In this document: positions 1 to 6,298 of the stretch, piece by piece
Layout: the number at the start of each line of letters is the position of its first letter
Numbering within the stretch: the stretch's first letter is position 1
Assembly: GCA_903842755.1 (NCBI GenBank)
Contig: CAIMNF010000149.1
Location: forward strand, 1-11,530
Length of the DNA stretch: 11,530 nt
Source: Oligoflexia bacterium
GTDB taxonomy: Bacteria; Bdellovibrionota; UBA1018; CAIMNF01
Reading direction: 5' to 3'
Position numbers and translations under genes: made by a program
Notes under the pieces: generated by a model
The model's database searches: none
Told to the model about the DNA's origin: nothing
The model's input: only the letters and a program-made list of their open reading frames with translations

Positions 1-1237
1 CAATTAAAACACCTATATATCCGTCTAACCGACTTAAAACAAACTCTTCACTCCCCCGCACCTTAAGGCCCGCATTAATACCAGCAATAATGCCTTGTGC
101 CGCAGCCTCCTCATAGCCAGAAGTTCCATTCACCTGCCCTGCAAAAAATAATCCTGACACATCTTTTGATTCCAACGTCCTCTTCAATTGCCTAGCATCA
201 ATCGCATCGTATTCAACGGCATACGCATACCTAATAAACTCTGCATTTTCGAGCCCAGGAATGGTCCTGACAAACTCTTCCTGCACAGACTCGGGCAACG
301 AGGTTGAAATTCCATTCACATAAATTTCATCAACATCTAAACCCTCCGGCTCTAAAAAAAGCTGATGCTGACTTTTATCCTTAAACCTCTTTATTTTGTC
401 TTCAATAGATGGACAATACCGCGGGCCAATGCCCGTAATCGCACCACTATACATGGCTGACAAATGTATATTACGTTCAATCACCTGATGGGTTTTCTCA
501 GTCGTATAAGTTAGGTAACAATTCACCTGCTCAAGAACTGGATACTGCTGTCCGATACTAAAAAAAGAAAATGGCACTAATACTTCGTCGCCGGGCTGCG
601 GAATAGTCTTCGACCAATCAATCGAATTTTTATGAAGTCTAGGTGGAGTTCCTGTTTTAAGTCGACGAAGCTTGATCCCCGCCGACAAAATATCATTACT
701 CAATGTTTTCGATGACTTATCTCCAAGTCTACCGCCCTCAGTCTGCGTTGTGCCGCGGTGCATCATTGCCCTAAGGAATGTTCCTGACGTAATAATTACC
801 GACTCCGAATAATATTCTGCCTCATTAACTCTGACGCCGCTGATCGCCCCGTCGGCTATCAATAATCCCGTTACCTCTCCTTCGACGATTGATAAATTGG
901 AAAGTCCCCCAAGGAACTCCTGCATAAACAAAGCATATTTATTCTTGTCACATTGTGCTCTTGAAGACCTAACCGCTGGGCCTTTACTTGAATTCAAACG
1001 CCTAAATTGGATGGTTGCTTGATCAGTAATCCTTCCCATCAAGCCACCCAAAGCATCCACTTCCTTGACCAGCTGCCCTTTTGCCAGGCCTCCGATTGCA
1101 GGATTACACGACATTGCGCCAATTTTATAACGGTCTAATGTCACCATTGCTACCGAACAGCCCAGCCGAATCGCTGCATAAGCAGCCTCGATTCCAGCGT
1201 GTCCGCCACCGATCACAATTACATCAAATTTCTTCAT
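1..1237 (-). CDS. mnmG: MnmG (GidA), tRNA uridine-5-carboxymethylaminomethyl modification enzyme, C-terminal part cut by window edge
   Basis: FAD-dependent partner of MnmE; together they install the (carboxymethyl)aminomethyl group on wobble uridine 34 of certain tRNAs, in the cytoplasm. I translated it by hand from the ATG at 1237: 412 codons are open and the frame leaves the window without a stop, so about one third of a usual ~620-residue protein is missing. Seen: the dinucleotide-binding GGGHAG at residues 10-15, the SCNPAIGG motif at 43-50 with Cys44, TGTPPR at 195-200, and YCPSIED at 274-280 with Cys275, the counterpart of the catalytic Cys277 region in E. coli. GTSGYEEAAAQG at 371-382 is the second FAD-contact motif. 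The gene starts 13 bases after icmB, and its ribosome site is weak. It normally lies close to mnmE; here five metabolic genes separate them. Identification is very secure. Confidence 0.97.
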   Translation of the reverse strand, partial: MKKFDVIVIGGGHAGIEAAYAAIRLGCSVAMVTLDRYKIGAMSCNPAIGGLAKGQLVKEVDALGGLMGRITDQATIQFRRLNSSKGPAVRSSRAQCDKNKYALFMQEFLGGLSNLSIVEGEVTGLLIADGAISGVRVNEAEYYSESVIITSGTFLRAMMHRGTTQTEGGRLGDKSSKTLSNDILSAGIKLRRLKTGTPPRLHKNSIDWSKTIPQPGDEVLVPFSFFSIGQQYPVLEQVNCYLTYTTEKTHQVIERNIHLSAMYSGAITGIGPRYCPSIEDKIKRFKDKSQHQLFLEPEGLDVDEIYVNGISTSLPESVQEEFVRTIPGLENAEFIRYAYAVEYDAIDARQLKRTLESKDVSGLFFAGQVNGTSGYEEAAAQGIIAGINAGLKVRGSEEFVLSRLDGYIGVLI

Positions 1238-1250
1238 TGCTTATGCCCAG

Positions 1251-1661
1251 CTATCTTCTCGGTGCGAGACGATCAATCGACGTGATTATTTCCTCAAGAG
1301 ATGTGCCCGGAGTAAAAACTAGTGCCGCACCCGCTTGCTTTAGGCCCTCGAAATCTTCCTCAGGAATGATGCCTCCCACAAGGAATAATACGTCATTTAA
1401 ACCTGCGGAACGAATTCCGCTGATGACTTCCGGAACAAGCGCGTTATGGGCACCCGATAAAATACTGAGCCCAACCACATGTACATCTTCCTGTAATGCA
1501 GCCTGAATAATCATTTCAGGAGTTTGATGTAAGCCCGTATAAATCACTTCGAAGCCCGCATCGCGCAGTGCCCGCGCAATCACCTTTGCTCCCCGATCAT
1601 GACCATCTAAACCCGGCTTTGCGATCAATACTCTTGTTTGGTTTCTATTCAGAGAATTCAT
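1251..1661 (-). CDS. icmB: Small, B12-binding subunit of a coenzyme-B12-dependent acyl-CoA mutase (IcmB-like)
   Basis: This 136-residue protein is a stand-alone cobalamin-binding domain. It carries the base-off/His-on motif Asp19-x-His21-x-x-Gly24 (in KPGLDGHDRG), with His21 expected to be the lower cobalt ligand. The later LSILSG (about 66-71) and LVGGIIP (about 93-99) segments are the usual cofactor-tail contacts. A free subunit of this length is typical of two-component mutases such as IcmA/IcmB, not of the fused single-chain or paired MutA/MutB enzymes. It lies 39 bases downstream of the large subunit, with a TAAGG ribosome site 9 bases before the ATG. The sequence of this subunit alone cannot tell isobutyryl-CoA from methylmalonyl-CoA mutase; the isobutyryl assignment comes from the large subunit. 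Confidence 0.9.
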   Translation of the reverse strand: MNSLNRNQTRVLIAKPGLDGHDRGAKVIARALRDAGFEVIYTGLHQTPEMIIQAALQEDVHVVGLSILSGAHNALVPEVISGIRSAGLNDVLFLVGGIIPEEDFEGLKQAGAALVFTPGTSLEEIITSIDRLAPRR

Positions 1662-1700
1662 AGTACTTAACCTTATACATCAGATATAATCGAACTCCTA

Positions 1701-3380
1701 TTAAAAACTACCCGCTTCGCGATATTCCCCATAAATGCCCCGAAGTAAATCACAAAGTTCCTGTAGAGTCGCATAGGCTTTGACCGCTTCTATAATTGCG
1801 GGCATCAAGTTCACCCCCGATTTCGCGTCATTTCCGACTTTTTCTAAACAAGCCTTTACTCGCGCAGCGTCTCTTTTTTGTTTTAATGTTCTTAGTTTTT
1901 CCGCCTGCCGTTTTTCAATCGTGCGATCAATGTAAAGGGTGTCTATATTTCGCTTTTTTTCGTTGATCTGATATTTGTTCACTCCCACCATGACTTTTTC
2001 TTTGCGCTCGAGCTGCTGCTGGAAATGATAGGCGCTATTCGCGATCTCCGCCTGAGGATAGCCGTTTTCTACTGCCGCAATCATCCCTCCCATGTCATCA
2101 ATTTTTTTAATGTAGCCAAGTGCTTCTTGTTCAACCCGATGGGTAAGCGACTCGACCAAATACGAGCCACCCAGGGGATCAGCAAAGTTAGCAACACCAC
2201 TTTCTTCCGCAATCACCTGCTGAGTGCGCAAGGCAACTAAAACAGCCTCATCCGTGGGAAGTGCCAAAGTTTCATCCATACTGTTCGTATGCAAAGAGTT
2301 TACGCCGCCTAAAACACCCGCCAATGCCTGAATCGCTACTCTTACCACATTATTCATCGGTTGCTGCGCGGTCAGAGATACGCCAGCCGTTTGAGCATGC
2401 GTTCTGAGCATCCAACTTTTCGGGTTTTTTGCGCCGTATCGGTCCTTCATCATCGTAGACCAAATTCGCCGGGCAGCTCTAAATTTGGCAATTTCTTCAA
2501 AAAAATCATTATGAACATCAAAGAAAAACGACAACCGAGGCGCAAAGTCATCCACTGGAATTCCCCTCTTAATCGATTCTTCGACGTAAGCCATACCATC
2601 AGCCAACGTAAAGGCCAGCTCCTGTACTGCGGTAGCCCCTGCTTCGCGAATGTGATATCCGGAAATGGATACTGTATTCCAATTTGGATAATGAAGCGTT
2701 CCGTACTCGATTGTATCGATGACCAGTTTTACGGCCGGTGCAATCGGAAAAAGCCATTCTTTCTGCGCAATATACTCCTTCAAAATATCGTTTTGAAGGG
2801 TGCCTCTGACTTTATCTTTCGGCACTCCCTGCTTTTCTGCCATCGCGTAATACATGGCCAAAATCACAATCGCTGGCCCATTAATCGTCATCGATGTGGT
2901 CACCTCTCCTAGAGGAATCCCCGCAAACAGTTCCTCCATATCCTCAAGCGATGAGAGCGAAACACCACACTTCCCGACTTCGCCGAGTGCCTTCGGTGAA
3001 TCACAATCGTAACCCATCAGAGTCGGCATATCAAAAGCGGTCGACAACCCTGTTTGACCACGCTCCAGTAGCATTTTAAATCTTTTATTGGTCTCGGCAG
3101 GAGAAGCAAAACCTGCAAATTGCCTCATCGTCCACAATTTACCTCGATACATGTTGTGTTGGACTCCACGGGTATAAGGGAACTCCCCCGGGAATCCTAA
3201 GTCTCGAACATAATCAAAATTAATTTTATCGAGATCGTCCGGAGTGCATAACAGAGGCACGTCCATGTCACTTAATGTCGTAAATCGCTCGTCTCTCGGC
3301 GGGGACTTTTTTTCGATTTGTTCGCGTCTTTGATTCCAGGCGGCCTGTGACTCTTTAAGATCATTCGAATGTTTTGACAT
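1701..3380 (-). CDS. icmA: Large, catalytic subunit of a B12-dependent acyl-CoA mutase, predicted isobutyryl-CoA mutase (IcmA-like)
   Basis: A 559-residue TIM-barrel subunit of the methylmalonyl-CoA mutase superfamily without its own B12 domain. Family motifs: FPYTRG (67-72), WTMRQ (83-87), GTLQNDILKE (193-202), SGYHIREAGAT (240-250, with Tyr242 and His243), and NLMPAIIEAVKAYAT near the C-terminus. The barrel aligns to Propionibacterium mutase numbering with a constant offset of one. The position of Tyr89, which contacts substrate, is Phe88 (RQFAG), and that of Arg207, which binds the methylmalonyl carboxylate, is Gln206 (KEYIAQ). Phe/Gln is the known isobutyryl-CoA mutase pair; methylmalonyl-CoA mutases have Tyr/Arg and 2-hydroxyisobutyryl-CoA mutase has Ile/Gln. 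The predicted reaction is therefore isobutyryl-CoA to n-butyryl-CoA and back. The ATG at 3380 has no ribosome site and sits 7 bases after a -10 box. The family is certain; the substrate is inferred from two residues plus the neighbouring genes. Confidence 0.9.
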   Translation of the reverse strand: MSKHSNDLKESQAAWNQRREQIEKKSPPRDERFTTLSDMDVPLLCTPDDLDKINFDYVRDLGFPGEFPYTRGVQHNMYRGKLWTMRQFAGFASPAETNKRFKMLLERGQTGLSTAFDMPTLMGYDCDSPKALGEVGKCGVSLSSLEDMEELFAGIPLGEVTTSMTINGPAIVILAMYYAMAEKQGVPKDKVRGTLQNDILKEYIAQKEWLFPIAPAVKLVIDTIEYGTLHYPNWNTVSISGYHIREAGATAVQELAFTLADGMAYVEESIKRGIPVDDFAPRLSFFFDVHNDFFEEIAKFRAARRIWSTMMKDRYGAKNPKSWMLRTHAQTAGVSLTAQQPMNNVVRVAIQALAGVLGGVNSLHTNSMDETLALPTDEAVLVALRTQQVIAEESGVANFADPLGGSYLVESLTHRVEQEALGYIKKIDDMGGMIAAVENGYPQAEIANSAYHFQQQLERKEKVMVGVNKYQINEKKRNIDTLYIDRTIEKRQAEKLRTLKQKRDAARVKACLEKVGNDAKSGVNLMPAIIEAVKAYATLQELCDLLRGIYGEYREAGSF

Positions 3381-3387
3381 ACGCGGC

Positions 3388-3415
3388 AGTATAGCACCTT
3401 TAGTAAAAGGGTCAA
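3388..3415 (-). promoter_or_regulatory. Sigma-70-type promoter for icmA, predicted to give a leaderless mRNA
   Basis: On the - strand, TTGACC (3415-3410) and TATACT (3393-3388) are separated by 16 bases. Only 7 bases (GCCGCGT) lie between the -10 box and the icmA ATG. Transcription would be expected to start at or one base before the A of that ATG, leaving no 5' leader. This agrees with the absence of a Shine-Dalgarno sequence there. It would drive icmA, icmB and mnmG. Confidence 0.6.
3397..3410. repeat. Short inverted repeat inside the icmA promoter spacer, possible operator
   Basis: Perfect 5-base arms CCTTT and AAAGG around a 4-base centre (CCTTTAGTAAAAGG on the + strand) occupy most of the space between the -35 and -10 boxes. 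A dyad in that place could be a repressor site, but it is short enough to be chance and I cannot match it to a known regulator. Confidence 0.2.
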
Positions 3416-3435
3416 AAATTTGAATCGGCCTTCAA
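3414..3435 (-). terminator. Weak candidate terminator after the acyl-CoA dehydrogenase gene
   Basis: Reading the - strand, a 5-base stem TTGAA/TTCAA (3435-3420) with a 6-base loop is followed after about one base by a run of five T (3418-3414). The stem is A+T-rich and short, so termination would be partial at best. Its position, after one gene and just before the next promoter, is what makes it plausible. Confidence 0.25.
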
Positions 3436-3460
3436 TGAAAACACTTAAATTTTTATTCGA

Positions 3461-4618
3461 TCAGCCTTTGAGTTCCGCTGCCGCAATGACCAGTTTTTGA
3501 ATTTCACTCGTTCCTTCGTAAATCTCGGTAATCTTTGCGTCCCTAAAATTACGTTCGACCGCGTACTCTTTGGTATAGCCATACCCGCCATGCACTTGAA
3601 TCGCTTTGGTCGCAATCCACATGCAATTCTCGGCAGCAGATAGTTTAGCCATTGCTGCCTCTTGCGAATAGGGTAATCCCTGGTCCTTGGTCATCGCCGC
3701 GTGCCAAGTCAAAAGTCGGGCACCTTGTTGCCTGGTGCGCATCTCAGCAATATAAAATTGAATGGCTTGTAGCTTTGCGATCGGCGCTCCAAATTGTTCA
3801 CGCTCCATTGCAAATTTCTTGGATTGATCAATCGAGCTTTGAGCAATTCCTAGAGCTTGGGCCGCGATCCCAATCCGACCCCCGTCCAGGGTCCCCATCG
3901 CAACTTTAAATCCCTCATTTTCTTTACCGAGCAAACATTCATCAGACACAAACAAATCATCAAAAAAAAGGGAAGCGGTCGATGAGGCCGTAATTCCTAG
4001 TTTATTTTCCAATTTGTTTACGCTAAATCCTTTCGATTGAGTATCCACAATAAAAGCACAAATCGCCTTGTGCCGTAAATCGGGATTAAGTGAAGCAAAC
4101 AAGATGCAAAAATCCGCTTCGCGGCCGTTCGTAATCCAGTTTTTCGAACCATTGATTTTATAACCGCCTGGCACTTTTTCGGCCCTGCATTTTAGGCCCG
4201 CAGGGTCGGAGCCATGTCCTGGCTCGGATAAGGCAAAACAACCTAACTTCTGTCCCGAAGCTAAAGGCCTAAGATATTTTTCCTTTTGCGCGTCGGTGCC
4301 AAAAAGACTGATGGGCGCACAAACCAACGAGTTGTTCACAGACATAATTACCCCGGTCGATGCGCAAGCTGCTGAAATCGCCTCGATCGCCATTGCATAG
4401 GTGACGGTACTTAAGCCAGAACCACCCCATTTTTCATCGACCATCATTCCCATCAGACCCATCTCGCCCATTTGTTTTATAATTTCTTTGGGAAAATCGC
4501 CGGTTTCGTCATGATGACTGGCTTTCGGTGCGACCACCTCTGAAGCAAAAGTATAAATTTGCTCCATCAACGCTTTTTGAGAATCATCTAAATTCGGCCA
4601 ATATTTTGAATAGTCCAT
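3461..4618 (-). CDS. Short-chain acyl-CoA dehydrogenase (butyryl-CoA dehydrogenase-like)
   Basis: A 385-residue FAD flavoprotein that would oxidise a short acyl-CoA to the 2-enoyl-CoA and pass electrons to an electron-transfer flavoprotein. Seen in order: the helical N-terminal domain; the flavin-contact stretch FALSEPGHGSD (128-138; many relatives have TEPxAGSD); WITNG (161-165); REQFGAPIAKLQAIQ (273-287); QVHGGYGY (341-348); and the C-terminal IYEGTSEIQ (366-374) with Glu368 as the expected catalytic base, as in short- and medium-chain enzymes. Two adjacent ATGs exist, at 4621 and 4618; I chose 4618 because it lies 7 bases from the AAGGA ribosome site, but either is possible. The gene is 44 bases after the hydratase gene and 80 bases before icmA. 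Next to Hbd and crotonase the natural substrate would be butyryl-CoA; isobutyryl-CoA or another short acyl-CoA cannot be excluded from sequence. Confidence 0.93.
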   Translation of the reverse strand: MDYSKYWPNLDDSQKALMEQIYTFASEVVAPKASHHDETGDFPKEIIKQMGEMGLMGMMVDEKWGGSGLSTVTYAMAIEAISAACASTGVIMSVNNSLVCAPISLFGTDAQKEKYLRPLASGQKLGCFALSEPGHGSDPAGLKCRAEKVPGGYKINGSKNWITNGREADFCILFASLNPDLRHKAICAFIVDTQSKGFSVNKLENKLGITASSTASLFFDDLFVSDECLLGKENEGFKVAMGTLDGGRIGIAAQALGIAQSSIDQSKKFAMEREQFGAPIAKLQAIQFYIAEMRTRQQGARLLTWHAAMTKDQGLPYSQEAAMAKLSAAENCMWIATKAIQVHGGYGYTKEYAVERNFRDAKITEIYEGTSEIQKLVIAAAELKG

Positions 4619-4662
4619 CATTTCTTCCTTACCACCTTAATTGTACTGCAAAGCGACCCAGT

Positions 4663-5448
4663 TTACAGCCCCTTAAAGCGGGCCGGGCGTTTTTCTACAA
4701 ACGCAGCCATGCCTTCCTTTTGATCGGTCACTCCAAACAAGGAACCAAACTGGTGGGTTTCAGCGTCTATTTTTTGATTAGTGCCGGAAGATTCAGAAAA
4801 TTCGTTTAGTAAGTTTTTTGCAGAAATCGCTGCCCCTAATGAATTCAAAGCGATCAATCTTGCGCGTTTCATCACTTCGTCAAAAAATCCTTCTTGTGGA
4901 TACACTTTAGAGACCAATCCTAACCGAAGGGCGCTTTCAGCGCTAATGCGCTCTCCAGTAAAAATAAGTTCTTTTGCCCGATTTAATCCTACTGCGCGAG
5001 AGAGCCTAATCGTGCCCCCAAAGCCTGGAATAACCCCTAGTGTCACTTCAGGTAACCCGAACTGAGCCTTTTCGCTCGCTAAAATAAAGTCGCAACTCAA
5101 CGCAAGCTCCATCCCTCCACCGAGCGCATACCCTTGGACCGCGGCAATCGTCACCTTCTGAATGCTTTCAAGTAATGTTGCGACCGAATGGCCTAACCTA
5201 GAGAATTCTATCGCTTGGCCGCGAGTCATCTCTTGCATTTCTTTAATATCTGCTCCCGCTACAAACGCCTTTTCACCGCTTCCACGTAAAACAATCACTC
5301 TAACGGTTTGATCTTGTGCAAGGCGCTCTAGCTCTAGCTTCAACTCGAACAATACGCTTCGATTTAATGCATTCAGCGCCTCCGGTCGGTCAATAGAAAC
5401 CGTGACCACTCCAAACTCTCCCGGAACCGTTTTAATAAAATTACTCAT
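4663..5448 (-). CDS. Enoyl-CoA hydratase, crotonase family
   Basis: A 261-residue crotonase-fold enzyme, the usual length, expected to add water across crotonyl-CoA to give 3-hydroxybutyryl-CoA. Both acid/base residues of hydratases are present: Glu114 in GGGMELALSCD and Glu134 in FGLPEVTLG, 20 residues apart like Glu144/Glu164 of the rat mitochondrial enzyme. The oxyanion-hole segments are AGADIKE (64-70) and ALGGG (108-112). PGFGGTIRLSRAVG follows, as is typical. Having both glutamates argues for a hydratase rather than an isomerase or a hydrolase of the fold. The ATG overlaps the last 8 bases of hbd, with AAGGA 10 bases upstream inside hbd, which points to translational coupling. Substrate chain length is inferred from the neighbours. 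Confidence 0.93.
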   Translation of the reverse strand: MSNFIKTVPGEFGVVTVSIDRPEALNALNRSVLFELKLELERLAQDQTVRVIVLRGSGEKAFVAGADIKEMQEMTRGQAIEFSRLGHSVATLLESIQKVTIAAVQGYALGGGMELALSCDFILASEKAQFGLPEVTLGVIPGFGGTIRLSRAVGLNRAKELIFTGERISAESALRLGLVSKVYPQEGFFDEVMKRARLIALNSLGAAISAKNLLNEFSESSGTNQKIDAETHQFGSLFGVTDQKEGMAAFVEKRPARFKGL

Positions 5449-6283
5449 ATCGATAAAATCCTTTGCCTACTTTTTTCCCAAGCCATCCGGCGGCTACATA
5501 TTGTTTGAGCAAAGGGCAAGGACGATATTTGGAATCCCCTAGCCCCTCGTACATTACATTCATGATCGCTAAACAGGTATCGAGCCCGATAAAATCCGCA
5601 AGCGTCAGTGGTCCCATGGGCTGATTAGTTCCTAGCTTCATGGCTTGATCTAAATCTTCCTTTGAAGCAATACCCTCATAAAGAGCAAAGATTGCTTCAT
5701 TAATCATGGGCATCAGGATCCGGTTTACGGCAAATCCCGGTATATCCCTTACTTCAATAAATATTTTCCCCATCGCTTCAGCGATTTTTCTGACCGTCGA
5801 AAAGGTTTCCGAGCTAGTTTGAAGCCCTTTAATTCCCTCCACTAATTTCATGACCGGCACTGGGTTCATAAAGTGCATTCCAGCAAAAAGCTGCGGCCTT
5901 TTTGTGCTTGCAGCAAGCTCGGTAATGCTGATGGAAGAGGTGTTTGAAGTGAAAATAGCTCCGGGGCTTGCATAAGAGTCCAAATCTTGAAAAATTCTTT
6001 TCTTTACTTCAAGATTTTCAGACGCGGCTTCAATAAAGAACTCGCATTCTTTCATTTCTTGAAAATTTCCGACCGGTGTAATGGAGCTTGTGATTTTTTC
6101 CAAGTCACTTAAAGTGATTTTTTGTTTCTCCACTTGGCGTTCGAGCTGTTTTTTAATTTTGCTCAATCCCTGCTGTGCAAATTCAATTTTTTGATCTGCT
6201 AAGCATACTTTAAAGCCGAACTGAGCCGCCGTTTGCGCTATTCCCTGTCCCATTTGTCCCGATCCAATGACACCAATCTTCAT
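5441..6283 (-). CDS. hbd: 3-hydroxybutyryl-CoA dehydrogenase
   Basis: A 280-residue NAD(P)-dependent enzyme that interconverts 3-hydroxybutyryl-CoA and acetoacetyl-CoA. The Rossmann motif GSGQMG is at 7-12 and the acidic ribose-binding residue is Asp30. Expected active-site residues are Ser116 (SNTSS), His137 (GMHFMNP), Glu149 (KLVEG) and Asn187 (PGFAVNR). The C-terminal domain has the Hbd/PaaH signatures PMGPLTLADFIGLD (222-235) and GDSKYRP, ending in LGKKVGKGFY. The length and these motifs fit the small dedicated enzyme rather than the fused FadB type. An ATG at 6289 is also in frame, but AAGGG lies only a few bases before it and about 7 bases before the ATG at 6283. I therefore chose 6283, which also matches the family N-terminus. 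It begins 15 bases after mnmE and overlaps the hydratase gene by 8. Confidence 0.95.
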   Translation of the reverse strand: MKIGVIGSGQMGQGIAQTAAQFGFKVCLADQKIEFAQQGLSKIKKQLERQVEKQKITLSDLEKITSSITPVGNFQEMKECEFFIEAASENLEVKKRIFQDLDSYASPGAIFTSNTSSISITELAASTKRPQLFAGMHFMNPVPVMKLVEGIKGLQTSSETFSTVRKIAEAMGKIFIEVRDIPGFAVNRILMPMINEAIFALYEGIASKEDLDQAMKLGTNQPMGPLTLADFIGLDTCLAIMNVMYEGLGDSKYRPCPLLKQYVAAGWLGKKVGKGFYRYE

Positions 6284-6298
6284 CTGCATTCCCTTCTT

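Noticed and set aside
1662..1700. AGGAG followed by an ATG (TGATGTATAAGG) in the icmA-icmB gap as an earlier icmB start
   Set aside because: That ATG is 19 bases upstream of the icmB ATG, so it is in a different frame; the TAAGG site nearer the real ATG is adequate.
1701..3380. Calling the large mutase subunit methylmalonyl-CoA mutase
   Set aside because: The Tyr and Arg that define methylmalonyl-CoA mutase are Phe88 and Gln206 here, and the neighbours act on butyryl-level intermediates. I kept the superfamily and changed the substrate.
3381..3460. Cobalamin riboswitch in front of the B12-dependent mutase
   Set aside because: The gap is only 80 bases, has no B12-box-like structure, and the promoter leaves no leader to hold a riboswitch.
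4041..4049. GTATCCACA, one mismatch from the DnaA box; the same 9-mer occurs reversed at 4895-4903
   Set aside because: Both lie inside conserved coding sequence, and one-mismatch boxes are expected a few times by chance in a window this size.
4640..4668. Possible - strand promoter before the acyl-CoA dehydrogenase gene: TACAAT (4645-4640) with CTGTAA 17 bases upstream
   Set aside because: The -10 is good, but the -35 matches only three of six positions and overlaps the stop codon of the hydratase gene; too weak to list.
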